Shown here: piece after piece, positions 1 to 11,868 of the stretch
Layout of the letters: the number at the start of each line of letters is the position of its first letter
Position numbering within the stretch: position 1 is the first letter of the stretch
DNA from: Sisyra terminalis
Taxonomy: Eukaryota > Arthropoda > Insecta > Neuroptera > Sisyridae
DNA: 64,000 bases
Assembly: GCA_958496175.1 (NCBI GenBank)
Contig: OY292274.1
Span: 41,426,630 to 41,490,629 of the forward strand
Reading direction: 5' to 3'
Made by a program: the position numbers and the translations under genes
The notes under the pieces: model-generated
Seen by the model: the letters and a program-made list of their open reading frames with translations, nothing else
The model's database searches: none
What the model was told of the DNA's origin: nothing

Positions 1-386
1 TAGTATTACATTACATAACTGTAGACTTATTAAAGGTGCATATTGTCGCTGCATCTGCCAAGTTCTCTATATATGCATTTTTTCATTTTAGGTTTTATTA
101 TTTAAAATTAAGTATCAATGGGTAATAATATATGTAAATAGTATGTAAAATTTATGAATACAACATGTAAAGAATAAATATTATAAAAAATTGCTTTAAA
201 TTTTGGATTTATTTCCGTTTGTTTATTAAATATGTTTTTGCTGTTGCCTCAAAACCTTACGAAAATCACACATGAAATTTTTTAGGTGCAGCGACGATAT
301 TAAGCAACTCAAAGATTATTAATTTAAGTATTGTTAATCACTGCCTATTTTAGATTAAAAAATATATATAATATCGTTATACAAAC
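1..386. other. Intron 3 of the FBXL6-like gene / window edge
   Basis: AT-rich, with no exon I can support. It contains a weak inverted pair: a tattgtcgctgca block near 40-52 and its complement tgcagcgacgata near 286-298. This may be the ends of a small decayed transposon of roughly 270 bp. Confidence 0.3.
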
Positions 387-703
387 CTCACTAATGTAGG
401 TAAACATCCAACGTCATTACAAACGATTTGAAAAATTTTAACTAAAATTTCGGCAGGCATTCTTGTACTCCATTCCCCGCGATTGACGGTATCATCTTCA
501 ATATCATTATCGGCATCGATGGTTGAAGATAAGGACGAAGGTCCGGCTGACTTTGAGGCGTCTGCTTCACTTAATGAGAGCTTGGTGCGTGACTTTAAAT
601 TAAGTCGGTTTTTCTTTCCTGAACTTTCGTAATCAGAACCGTCTGACTCGGACGTTCGACTTCTTTGTTTTCGACGTTTACGCGTCTTTTTATTCGTTGT
701 AGT
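387..703 (-). CDS. FBXL6: FBXL6-like exon 3 (basic region plus start of F-box)
   Basis: The acceptor TTACAG|ACT lies at 704/703 and the donor GAG|GTTTGT at 387/386. The exon encodes TTTNKKTRKRRKQRSR, an acidic Ser-rich linker, then the N-terminal helix of an F-box (MPAEILVKIFQIVCNDVGC, LPTLVR). The outgoing phase is 2, so the next exon should begin with one base completing an Arg or Ser codon. It was not found in the remaining 386 bases. Confidence 0.66.
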
Positions 704-1871
704 CTGTAAGAATAATATGATTTTAGTTTTAATCAAATTAGAAACATAGAAAATAAAAACTGGAAATTTCATGCAATCTGCATATATACATTTGGACCAA
801 GAAATCTCTGGTAAATCTAGAGACAAAATTAATGAGGTATTTTAACGATACTTGCGATCAGGATTGGCGAATAATTTGAGTCCAAAGAGTAGCTCTATAC
901 ACTAATTTGTTAAGAAAAGTTTTAACAATTTTATTATGTATTTTATTTGTAGTAAATCTTTGTTATGGGTTTTTCTTTAATGATTTATTAAATTCTCTTC
1001 TGTTATGATTAAATACGCACTCAGATTAAAAATATTTTGCCGATTCTACTCGCATTATGATATTAGATTTCTTGATCTTATTTTCATGAGAAAAACAATT
1101 TTTTTGGATTATTTACTTGAGGGACGTTTGCTTTTTTGATGCATAGTTTAATGCCGTTTTTGTCACCGCTTATTTGACTGTGGTACGTGGCGACGGGACC
1201 TTTTTGTTTAGAAGGCCGTCCTCGGCTTGTGTTGTTGTTCAAACGTTTTTTACTGTCTGAAATTTAAATTGATTTTAGTAAGGTTGATGATAAATAATCA
1301 AGAATTTGTTACTTTTGTTGTTGGAAACTGTTTCGGATGATTTTCGTTCGCTGCGCCTATCTACTTTCGGACTACTTCCTGATTTGGGACTGACTGAGGA
1401 AAGTCGTGGACTTTTCGAGCGGTCTTTGGAACGTGAGGGCGACGCTAGTTCGGATGGCTTTGAGAATTGTATACTTCCCTCACTGTCACTTTCATGGCAG
1501 TGTTTTTCGGTTGGTGTGAGAAGCGAGACGCCTTGATCGTCAACAATGTGGGGTGTTAAAGTTGATGTTGAAGACGAGGGTGTCGCGTCGGCACCCTTCA
1601 GTTCACTATCACTAGTGTCCAACGATAAATTGCTATGTGGAAAAACGTTTTCGGTAATTTCACCATTATTGTGACTACTGTCACTTAAGTAATTAACGAA
1701 TTGAGATTCATAAGTGCCGTTCACTTCACCGCTGCTGCTTCTCGGTGGAGTCTCATTTTCGGATAGAGACGGACTGTTGTATGACACTGATGAATTCTCT
1801 GAATAGTTATTCGGCGATACAAAATTGTCTTTTAAAACCGACTCGCAATCAGTTGACATTGGTTCGGCCAT
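387..1871 (-). CDS. FBXL6: F-box protein, FBXL6-like, 5' part of gene (3 exons, runs off left edge)
   Basis: Rebuilt from three exons: 1871-1313, 1256-1117 and 703-387. All have GT donors and AG acceptors and the codon phases agree (1, 0, then 2 at the outgoing donor). This gives 338 codons plus two bases. The ATG at 1871 is chosen because it opens the frame in a good context (gaaaccATGG). Residues 1-190 are Ser/Thr/Asn-rich and acidic, ending in basic Ser-rich sequence. Exon 2 adds a Lys-rich stretch. Exon 3 has a basic cluster (KKTRKRRKQR), an acidic Ser-rich stretch, then the start of an F-box: W-x2-RMPAEILVKIF followed by G-x-LPTLVR. That spacing is what I recall for FBXL6 (W-x2-R-I-P-x-EILVQIF). 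Such proteins are substrate receptors of SCF ubiquitin ligases, binding Skp1 through the F-box and substrates through leucine-rich repeats. The repeats would lie outside the window. Another FBXL family is possible. Confidence 0.66.
1117..1256 (-). CDS. FBXL6: FBXL6-like exon 2 (Lys/Arg-rich)
   Basis: A 140-bp exon too short to stand out as an open frame. It enters with two bases completing an Asn codon, then reads SKKRLNNNTSRGRPSKQKG and on to a final CCT CAA, followed by the donor CAA|GTAAAT. The GRPSK stretch resembles an AT-hook-like or nuclear basic patch. The phases fit both neighbours, which is the main support. Confidence 0.62.
1313..1871 (-). CDS. FBXL6: FBXL6-like exon 1 (start codon, Ser-rich N-terminus)
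   Basis: Encodes 186 codons plus one base, beginning MAEPMSTDCES. The donor is AAAA|GTAACA at 1313/1312. The following intron is only 56 bp (1257-1312) and ends in a T-rich tract plus CAG, typical of short insect introns. The open frame reads 12 codons past the donor before a stop, so the unspliced reading frame slightly overstates the exon. Confidence 0.7.
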
Positions 1872-3254
1872 GGTTTCTCTAAGGTGTTCACTTGGAATCC
1901 AATAAATGCTCCGATGTCATATAATCCGATGGCTATGAATAGCCATTGCTGTAATTCGATAGTTTTTATGCGAAATTCTTATAAACATTAATAACACCAT
2001 CCATAACAGTACGATCAAGGTAGGAAAACAAAATAAAATAGCACCGATAATCGATTTGGTGTGAATTTTAAATTTACCGCGTCATCATATGTGTCTCGAT
2101 CGTAAACAATCAATTTTGACAGATAGCATTTAAACGTCAAAGAATAAAAATTGATAAAATGCAATTGATGCGAACTCCATTAAAGGAATCGAATCGAATT
2201 GATTGAAGTGCCAAACGATCGACGATCCAATTCCAAATCAAATGCCACAAATGCCAAAATGTGGATGTGAAAATGTATTATAGGTCACTAAACACGATGA
2301 AAATACACAAGTCGTCGTCGTGATGGTCCGTTTGGGATGGTTCATTTTATTATTAAACCTCTGCGTAATTATCACACGCGGAACACGTGTAATTTTCAAC
2401 CACCCATTAGAAAATGTACACAAATTTGCCGACAATGAAATTTTTTGCTCCAAAAACGAGCACTAAAATCAAAAAATTCTGTTTAATTTTCAAGAGTTTT
2501 TAGTGTTGTTGACCTTGTTGTTACCAAGATGCCGTCTAGTAACCGTCTTTAAGTAAAGATAGCGCTACAATCGGTTGCATCTTCTTCTATTCACACGTTC
2601 TTGTCTTTGTACATTCAACATCAGCAGATAATTTTTTTAAAAAACCCCAAAAATTGCCGTTAGGAACCATTTAAAACTATGAAAATAATTTATTTTTTCA
2701 ATCTAATTAAAATATAAGGCAACTATAATCTCAAATTTATAATCGCTATTCAATCACAAGAGATTGAATAGAAAATATAATGATTTTTTTTTTCTTTGAA
2801 TGTACATAATTTTATATAAACTTGATAGGACTCAGTAGGAATTATAGGAATGTTAGTATTGTTAGTATATATCGCCAATTTTTGCATACACAAAACTTTT
2901 TAAAAGATAAAAAAATAGCGAAAGTAACCAAAACAAAACAAGTCTTCTATTTAAATTTTTTTTTCCAATTTGGAAGACTATTTTATTTTAAAATCTACTA
3001 TAATTTAAGCACTTTAAGTTACACGTTTTGAGCTTTCTCTTCTTATTTAAATTAATTAATACATAATATATTAATCGCTTTTGAATAAAAAATATTTTTT
3101 TTACATTTCTTAACCATTATTATAAAATATTATACTTTTTAAGCTTTACAATCTAATATAAACTAAATTGCAAACTTAAACTGTGCGAGGCTAATAACGG
3201 TTCTTGGGAATCACTACAAACGCTTACGTATTTTGATTGCCAAATAATTTTGCG
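1872..3254. promoter_or_regulatory. Upstream region of the FBXL6-like gene (5' UTR and probable promoter)
   Basis: No coding exon is visible. Bases 1872 to about 2640 are less AT-rich than the rest and probably hold the 5' UTR and promoter. A block at about 2046-2056 reads AATCGATTATCGG on one strand and contains ATCGAT, resembling the DNA-replication-related element seen in insect housekeeping promoters. No TATA box is obvious. Beyond 2640 the sequence is simple AT-rich DNA with nothing recognisable. The exact start site is not determined. Confidence 0.3.
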
Positions 3255-3482
3255 GCTCATATCCCTAGTAGGTCGGTCAAAAGCAGGCATCATTGTATTT
3301 TCTACTTTTTTTTAAATTTAATTCGCGAACAAATTGGCGCATCATGAAAATTTAGCTACAGAAGAATAAATTACATCATATCAGAATTGAATTAACAAAA
3401 CAATCGCGAACGGAATAAAAAACAAAAAACAATAGAAAATGCAACGTCGCCAGCTTTTGATGGACCTAAAAAGGACATAAGC
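3255..3482. mobile_element. MITE, family M1 copy a
   Basis: About 228 bp bounded by imperfect terminal inverted repeats of about 50 bp. The left end reads gctcatatccctagtaggtc and the right end, read inward, is ggcttatgtcctttttaggt. Both continue into tcaaaagc and then a CTGGCGACGTTG / caggcatcattg block and a tattttcta tract. It has no coding capacity. The interior shares an AATTTAATTCGCGA block with copy d at 59717. The interior match and paired ends support a non-autonomous DNA transposon; the superfamily is unknown. Confidence 0.6.
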
Positions 3483-6400
3483 CTAATTTTCAGTAGAAGT
3501 CAGATACTTCTGAACTGTTTCGGTTGACTTTGAAAAGTGTTTTAATAAGGAAATAATTGATTAATTATAATTAATTACTTATGTTCACCGAAAAACTCAA
3601 GAATCAAAGACCATTTAGGTTAAGAATTGATGGGCAATCGAAATACGTGAAGTAATCAAGTACAAACATATTTTAGTAATATGGCTTTTAGAAAGTTTTA
3701 GGTTGTTTAGAATTTGTTCAATAATATTAATTATTGTAAATGAATTAAACTTTTTGTATATGAACCTCGCTGTTTGGTAAAACGCAATTGCATTTTCAGA
3801 TATTTACTACCTATTTTTAGAATAAAACTTCTAAAAATATTATATAATCAATGTATAATAAAAATGAAGATTCCTAATTTATTAAAATTTAATGGGAAAT
3901 TATAATTATAAATAAAGGAATTATTAATTTACCCGAATTATTTTTTTTTTTCAAATATTTTAATTTTCATAGTTTGTTTTAGTTTTCGTCCATGGCTCAT
4001 TCTCATGTTCACAGAAAGAAACACAAAAACAAGTCTACTTGTATTCGATCAAAAGTAGTTCTTGTAATCGAATTTCGATTTCTTTCATACGTTCTTTTGA
4101 AATCGAAACTTCGGTTTAAAATATTTGTTTACTTATTTAATGTACATTTAAGGGATTAAATAAGTCGTTAAGAAAGAAAATGGAAAAATCCATATCCAGG
4201 ACAATTTATTTGATTGACGAAATAAAAGCACATATAGTAAAGTTATACTACGTTGAAATTTCTACTCTGCCGATTATTGATGTTCCGATAACATGAAAGT
4301 TATCGGTTGTAGCATTCGTAAGCTTTCAAACGGGCCTTCGGAAGTGACCAGAGGCGTAGAAACTCTCACGCAGTATTGAAAATGAAATGATATTAAATGA
4401 TAGTAATTGGCTCTTATTTCAACAACCAAATATTATCCTTGGTACAGACTTTTATATTATATACTCATTTATAAATGAGTTAAACCAAACCTTTAAGTTT
4501 TTGTCGAATATTACGAAAAATGAAATATTGGTCAAATACTAGTCTTGGACTTAACTTTCGGTTTCGGTGGAAAATCTGCTGAAACTAAATATGATCGAAA
4601 CAGAAATTATAGATCATATAGATTATATATATCAAGAAATATTCTTGAGCGATGAGCGTAGAGGAAACTCTTCTTTCGATTATTTTAAGTTGGTTAATTT
4701 CTTTAAGCAATAATTTTACCAACAAATTTTTACAATTAACAGTTTACTGAAGTATATAAATATGTAAAAGAATTTGCAGTTTCGATTTTGCTCCAAATCA
4801 ATGAAAAAACGGAAAATTGATTTTTGTTGCAAAACCAAGTTTCGATCGAAACAGTAACGGCTAAGTGTACTCTAATCAACTTTAGCTTATTTGACTTCTC
4901 TATAGTCACTGCACATACAAATTAAAACCGTATACATATATGATATTAAACGGAGATGAGCAGGAGATGTATTGAAAACACTGTAGAATAAAAATAACTC
5001 AAAGATAATTTAGGTACCTCAGACCTCAGTTTCGAATCGTGAATGACTTTGGACTCCTTCATTCTACTGACAGTATTTTCGTAGCTCTAAGAATTTGTAA
5101 TGTTGCGGCAATTACATGTGCAATATTATTGACCTATACTATTTATTTAAAAAAATTATCTTTAACTCATGTATACATAAATGATTTGTTTTTAAAGTAT
5201 GATTAACTAGGCTTATTAATTTTAAAAATTTGAAATATTTTTTGCAAAATTTTTTGTTTGGTTCTTCTTTCTTAAAAAAAAAAGAATAGTACTTACAAAA
5301 ATAGAATCCAATTGAATAGGAAATATTTATCCAAAGGAAGAGGGTAAGGCATACAAGGTATCATATTCAAGTTTCAATATTTTCTTTATTTTTTTGTTTA
5401 ATTTTCATTCATTTTGGCACATTTGCTCATTTTTCTCAAAACATTTTTTGAAGCACATTTGTCTAATCCTAAAATTAAAAACTAGTTGATTTAAAAAAAT
5501 GAGTTTTTTTTTTAAAATTAAAAGAAAGTTAACATTTTCCTAGTAAATATATGTTCGTTTTGTTTAAATATTTTATCTATATAATTTTAGTAGTATTAGT
5601 TTGTTTTTTAATTATTATAATATTATAACAACGATAAATATTGCCCGTAAAAATTATAACAATTTTCAATTCTTTTAATTATTATTTTAACTATTTTTTA
5701 TTATTTTATTAAAAGTTTGCGTCTTGTCTAAAGATTGTCCGCCTAAAAATAAGACATATCGTTATGAGGAAATGTTGCGATTGGTTGAGTTCAACACATA
5801 TTTTCATGCCAAATAAAATCAATGAAATAATAGCGTTTTAACAACAAAAAATATAATTAAAAGAAAAATCACTGTTATCATCATACTTATGATTTGCTTG
5901 TTAATTCACATTTAGTTACACACACATTAATATTGTACAATATGGAAACATGCGTGAAATTTATTTTATGAAATATTTTGCGTGTCTTAATTTTTCTTTA
6001 TCTAATTTCAAATATATATCCAATCCTCCATTTTTATTATTTCAAAGGGCTTTCTATAATTATCACATACAAAAATATTTTTTCAATTTCTTCCTGTGTC
6101 ATTCTGATATTCAGAATTTAACTTTTAGAAATGCGATTAAGCAATATTTCTAAGTTTAAGTCTAATTTTTCTGGTGTTTTAATTTTAGAAACGGTAGAAA
6201 AAATATTCTTTCCTCCAAAAATTGTCTGTATTACAACCAATGTCTTCATTATTGCTTTAAAATTCTCCTTTTATATTTTTGTTTCAATCAATTTAAATTT
6301 TGTGAATCTCTGAATGGAAATATCTACGCTTAGTTAAATACTACACAATCAACACATTTCATTATATAAATTAAGAACATAACAGGAAAGTCCTACGTTT

Positions 6401-7245
6401 CTTCATTACTATAAATTAAATAAAAAACATTTTGGAGAAGTAAAAGATTCAACTAGTCAAAAGTCAAAACTCGGATTTTTTAGCGACGTTTTAAAAATCT
6501 GGTACCATAATTTAACGTTCGTAATATATCAATGAGATAAAATTGTTATAACAACAATACATTGAGATACTGTTTAGTAATAACTATATTTAATTTATCC
6601 CGAAGTTATCAAATTAACTGAGAATATTTCAGCTTGTGAAATATTTCAGATTGTGGTAGGTTCGAATTTTATGACAAAATTTTTAATATTTTTCGATTGA
6701 CGGATTTTAACAAAGCTTTGATCGCTAAAGATCTTAGTTATAACAAAACGGGAGTAAATAAACATAATTTTTAATTCAATATATTTTTCGTTTTTAACAA
6801 AATTAGGATTAGTAAATAAATGTATTCCAACTGGACTGCATTAAGTGGTTTGCCAACTGTAGACATCTTTAAAATAGGTTAAGATAAGTTTAAACTGGAA
6901 GCTTTCAGAGTTAATTTTTTAATGTTTGTCGATTTCCAATCAGTTAAAAAAGCGGAAAACTGATTATCTAATCGATTTGTAAGCATTAAACTAAACTACT
7001 ATCTAATAAAAAATATAATAAAAAACTTTTAATTACGAATACCCGACATGAGAAAATCCAACACTTAAACAAGAATAGTTAAACACGTGACATTCAAATA
7101 CTAAACCATTTAGTTTCTGGAGTATACATTACGTAATAAAAAATTTTAATTCACCGAAATCGAAAGAACCTGACTCTTATATGTTTTATGTGATCATATA
7201 TGTAATTCGAGTATATGTCGTAGTTTTTAAGTGTTACGTGATAAA
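3483..7245. other. AT-rich stretch without a recognisable gene
   Basis: No exon supported on either strand. It holds a perfect small hairpin, CCGATAAC-atgaaa-GTTATCGG, at about 4283-4305, and several TTTCGAT/ATCGAAAC words between 4060 and 4860 that may be decayed transposon ends. A solitary M1-like end lies at 6478-6510. Otherwise it is low-complexity A/T DNA. Confidence 0.4.
6478..6510. repeat. Solitary M1 MITE end
   Basis: The stretch ttttttagcgacgtt followed by ttaaaaatctgg matches the inverted-repeat end of the M1 copy at 44714 (TTTTAG, cgacgttaaaat, CTGG), with three extra bases. No partner end was found nearby, so it looks like a truncated or solo end. Confidence 0.35.
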
Positions 7246-7960
7246 TCTAATATATAAAATTCTCGTGTCACGGGGTGCGTTGCTAAACTCCTCCGAAACG
7301 GCTCGACCGATTTTCATAAAATTTTCTATGTATATTCGGTAGGCATGAGAATCGGACAACATCTATTTTTCATCCCCCTAAATGGTAAGGGTGGTCCACC
7401 CTTAAATTTTTTTTTTTATTTTTTGGATAAAATTTTTTGTTTTTATTTTTTTATGATACATCATACAAAAATACATACAACCCTAAATTTTCACCCCTCT
7501 ATGATCAACCCTTATATTTTTATTAATTAAAAACTTTAATTTTTTTAGCTAGATTTTTATTTTGTCATGACTTAGAATAACAAAAAATCATATTACTCTT
7601 AATTTTCACCCTTCTACGATCAATCCCTATTTTAACGAAATATTAACGAAAAAAGTAACAGTAGTAGTAAAAAAATAATTATTTTAATAAAGCTTAAAGT
7701 AAATACGTTTTAAAAACCGTGCATACATAAAATCGTGTAATTATATATCTCCTCTGCCAGATAAAATTTTAATATTCGGTGTGTTCCTTATAAGAAGTAG
7801 GCATGTGAAAATATTTTTTTTTTAAAAAACCTGCCCTAAAAGAGTGAATTGGGGTGATTAAGTTTCTTTGAGAAAATGTAAAGTTAATCAACAATCGAAA
7901 TTTTGAATTTAATAAGTGTAATTTACAAATAAATGAATAATTAACAATAAGTGTCTGTTT

Positions 7961-8245
7961 TTGTTATATAATTTTAACTACAGCATTTTAAATAACGTCA
8001 TTTCACTTAATTAGTATGAGAGTTTAGGTAGTAGGTACTTATATCAAATACCATAGAGGCGGTTTTTAATTTTTGTTTGTTTTTCAACAATCAAACTTTT
8101 TAAAATCTAATTTTTATGAACCAATAATTGTGAACTGGAGCAATTATATATTCTGCTAAAAAGCATTATGGAAGCAATTTTTTGTCATATAACAACAATT
8201 GGTTTTCAAATAGTTCTAAATACCGAAGAAGAGTTAGCATAGAAA

Positions 8246-8308
<63 letters not shown>

Positions 8309-8605
8309 CATATTTATTGATGATAATGAAATATGACAAAAAATTGCTTCCATAATGCTTTTCTGCAGAATATATAATTTCTCCAGGTTGCAATCATTAG
8401 TTCATAAAAATTAGATTTTAAAAAGTTTGATTGTTGATTGGTTCATAAAAAAAAGATTATAAAAAGTTTCTTTGTTAAGAAACAAATAAAAATTAAAAAC
8501 CGCCTCTATGGTATTTGGTATAAGTTCCCCTACTACATAAACTTACATAATAATTAAGTGAAATGGCGTTATTTAAATTTCTGTTATCAAAATGATATAA
8601 CTACA
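7961..8605. repeat. Large inverted repeat P1 (foldback), arms about 240-280 bp
   Basis: The left arm (about 7961-8200) and right arm (about 8325-8605) are near complements. Both carry ATACCATAGAGGCGGTTTTT, AGCATTATGGAAGCAATTTT and AATAACG(T/C)CATTTCACTT in opposite orientation. The right arm contains an extra tandem copy of a segment of about 60 bp (CAATCAAACTTTTTAAAATC type). The loop holds a (TA)n tract. It could be a foldback transposon or a MITE that became inverted-duplicated. There is no coding capacity. Confidence 0.75.
8252..8302. repeat. (TA)n microsatellite
   Basis: About 25 uninterrupted TA units in the loop of inverted repeat P1. They create a spurious Ile/Tyr-repeat reading frame on the minus strand, which is not a gene. 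Confidence 0.95.
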
Positions 8606-9249
8606 ATGCCCATTGTGTAAGCATAGGGAAACCGCCCTCACTCTCATTTTCCCCACCGCACTTCTAAACAACCATAACTACAGCTGTGAATATACTGAGT
8701 TATGTTGAGCTGGTGGAAAAGTGAAATTGCCACAATTGGTCCCATCACCAGATCCGTTACGCTCATTAGATTATAGGCTAGGAAATGATTCTTAAAATTT
8801 CTGGACCAAAACTCAAAAATATAACAGTTGATTACAAACAACGTCGTTTGGGGCAACGCATATTGTGCTGGATAAATTCATGTCCCCCTTCAAGGTATAA
8901 TTCCATAATAATTTTTGGATAACATTTAAATTAATTTTTATTTTTCAAATAATTTAAGAAAATCTTAAACAAATGCAGGCAAGAACAAATTTATCACTTA
9001 CTGGAAGCGCTGTTACCACTACTAGACCACTACTAGATCATCAAATCTTACAAATGTATTTTATGAGCAATACAGATACAGAAATTGACAGGCGTTGTAT
9101 TCATAATCCGCAAACATAAACAATAAAACGAATCATTGTCCAAAAATTACGGAGGTATCTGAAAATGCAGAAAATTGTAGTCGATTAAAGTCACACGACA
9201 CGTCGTTCGGAAAACTGAGATATGTGGAATCAAAATGTCTTCTGCTTTG

Positions 9250-10450
9250 TATTTTCAATTCAATTTGTAACTTCGATAAGGTTGCTCATTAATTTTTTCA
9301 CCGCAAGTCGGGTGTTATGACCAAAACGTGGTTGATCTATATATTCCACAACATAAGGATTACTGATCCAATTTTTAATTGGATTATGAGGCGGTAACCC
9401 GGAAAATTTCAGCGAATTTAAAATTCTATCCATAATTGAAAACATCATCTTTATTAGTAACACAATCAACCGAATTGCAGGTCTCTAATTCGCCAGTTTT
9501 CCTATTTTGAATCTGAACTATCTATTTCATTAATATCATTTTCGTTGACAACGTTTTTTGGGGTCAATATAACACGTTCTCTCAACCAAACATGATTTTT
9601 GTAATTTGTAACCAAGTTTGGGAACACCCTCTCGATGAGTTCGGTCTTTGATTTAGTAAAGTGAAAAAAATGGCAAAGAATGTAATGTATGCAGGTAATG
9701 TGTCAACAGAAATTTTGCCATTACTAACATCGATCAATTGTTCGGAAAACACTTTTCTAAATTAGTTATTCTGCAATTCGAATTACATTTTCGAGTTTAA
9801 TTTGATTGTTTTTAAATATTTCCATACAGTGGACGACTTCAGACATTAAGGATCGACTGTTGTCGATAAAATAAATGCTTGCTTTAAATTATCAAATATC
9901 TGGTACCATATAAATAAACTTCAGATGGAAGAAAACAAGAAAATTGTATTGCTGAACGATCCTTCTGCTGATGATTTCTCCAAGAAATTAATAAATGGCC
10001 GTGTTCATTGTTTGAATTTTTATTTAAATTAAGTTTATTAAAACATTATTCAGTGGTTTTGTGAAAAAGCTAGCAATTATGTAAAAAAAATTGAATGAGA
10101 CGAAATCCCAAAAATTCAAAGGAAATGAAATCAATACACTCAATTCGTTGACAAGAACATGGTTATTACCGATATTCAACATTTGCTTGGGAAATTTTTG
10201 AGCAGATTGATCATTCCACAACGCATGCCTTATGTCTCCAACTGAAATTTCTTTACATTGTGCCACAGATTTTATGATTTTAAGCAAGTATTTATTTTAT
10301 TGGTAGAATTCCATCTTGGAATACTTGGCACTGTTTGGGGGAAATCACCAACAATAAAATCATTGCGCTTTCAAAACATATTGAGTCAATGCGAAGATAG
10401 ATCTTTCAATAACTATCGTTATATGCCTTTAAGAAAGAGTTACAGACAGT
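9250..10450 (-). pseudogene. Helitron helicase (Pif1-like domain) relic
   Basis: Broken coding sequence on the minus strand, readable in pieces with stops and frame changes. In order: an LLKDL segment, then VGDFPQTVPSIPR (helicase motif GDFRQ-x-LPVIPR) with NKINTCLKS-x-NLWHNVKKFQL after it (10400-10240), then ALWNDQSAQKFPKQMLNIGN (about 10220-10160), ELIERVFPNLVTNYKNH-x-WLRERVILTPKN (about 9640-9550), and ILNSLKFSGLPPHNP with N-TRL (9440-9300). This order and wording match the C-terminal half of Helitron Rep/helicase proteins, which unwind DNA during rolling-circle transposition. No Rep domain was found and the copy is dead. Confidence 0.75.
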
Positions 10451-11054
10451 ATGAAATTGACAGCATTGACATCAAAGTGTGGGTCACGTGAACTGCCAAC
10501 TACGGAAAATTCCAAGCCTAATTATTTAAAAACTGATTTTATTCATATTTTTCCGTGTATTATTAAGATATGTTAATAGTTAATAATAGTTACTCTGCTA
10601 TTTGGAGCGATGGTGAATTGAACTAATCATTAATCATCAAAATCAGTCCAGTAATTTTTTAGTTAAAAAATGATCTAAATAACCTGACTTTATTTAGTAT
10701 ATTTAAGATATTTGATTTGACAAATCGTATGTCAATGTAATAGCAACGTACTTCAATGAGGAGAATCAATCTGAGGGCAATGCATGCACCAAAATTCATA
10801 GCTTCAATAAATTAAATGAATTGTTGACATGCCATTGAATTAACTTATTTTTGTTTTTTATTAATAATTTTTACTCCCATTGTATAATATAATATTATTA
10901 TATAATATTGTTCTAATTAAATATTGAACTTCATAATTGTATTCGTATTAGTTTGTTATTAAAATTATAAATTAAGAGTAGCTAAAATATTCGTTCATAA
11001 AAAACACTACGTTCAATTCCTGTTAGGCACTACGAAGTTTGCCGGGTCAGCTAG

Positions 11055-11868
11055 TTTATTATATAACATAATGTCTTAAGGAAATTACACTATTTCTGCG
11101 AAATACAAATAAAATATCTTTTGCTTGAACTAAAAAACTAATGTTTATTTCTATAATTGAAATAAAAAAAATAGTATGTGCTTAAATCGACCAAAATGTT
11201 ATTTAATGCATAAAAAACGAGTTTTGACTTCATTATATCGATTTCAACTTATCTTGATTCCTTTTAACTTCAAAGTATGAATTTTTTGCATAAAAGAAAC
11301 TATTTAATACAGAAATTGTTCTAATAAAGAAATTTTACGTTACATAAAATTTTCGTTTTTCAAATATAAATATAATATTTTACACATTTAATATAATATA
11401 TACTTTTTTATATATATACATTTTGTTCTACTAAGCGTGAAATGTTTATATTTTTCATGTTATATAAATTCATTTAAAATTTCAACAAACCTTAGAAGCT
11501 TTCATGCTTTTTTTTAAGGAAAAATAAATAGTTAATTTTTTATGCGATCTTCAAAAATATAAATATTTCTTATATTGAACATGTTACGATTATATCAAAA
11601 GAATAGTATCTTAATTAAATGCTATTTTTTCTCAAATATGTACATGTCTATTGGTCAATTAACGGATGGTGCTGTGTTTTTTTCAAATTTCAGTTTGGGA
11701 CAATATGCAAACTGGTATTTAAAAAAAATCAACCATTTAAATTTTGATAAAAACTCACTTTTGAAATTAAGGCAAATTTACTTGTTCCTTCTCTAGGTTT
11801 AGTGCAAAATTTGCGTTCGACGCGGCTTATAATTCGGTTTTTTTGATAAAATATTATGTGTTGAAGGG
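11055..11868. other. 3' flank / 3' UTR of the AJM1-like gene
   Basis: AT-rich, no further exon seen. On the minus strand it follows the stop codon at 11871-11869, so it should hold the 3' UTR. A canonical AATAAA on the minus strand lies near 11143-11148; whether it is used cannot be told. Confidence 0.3.

Larger units (their letters stand above)
7246..11054 (+). mobile_element. Helitron-bounded segment (5' TC end to 3' CTAG end)
   Basis: The left end begins TCTAATATATAAAATTCTCG directly after an A, and the right end finishes GCCGGGTCAGCTAG directly before a T. Helitrons insert between A and T, start with TC and end with CTRR. The motif near the left end (CTCCGAAACGGCTCGACCGA) and the right-end word GGGTCAGCTAG are familiar from insect Helitron-type repeats. 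The 3.8-kb interior is decayed and holds a helicase relic on the minus strand (9250-10450) and a nested inverted repeat (7961-8605). Because the helicase points the wrong way for these ends, the segment may be a composite of two elements. Confidence 0.6.

Noticed and set aside
8166..8393. Open frame with a long Ile/Tyr repeat
   Set aside because: It is the translation of the (TA)n loop of inverted repeat P1.
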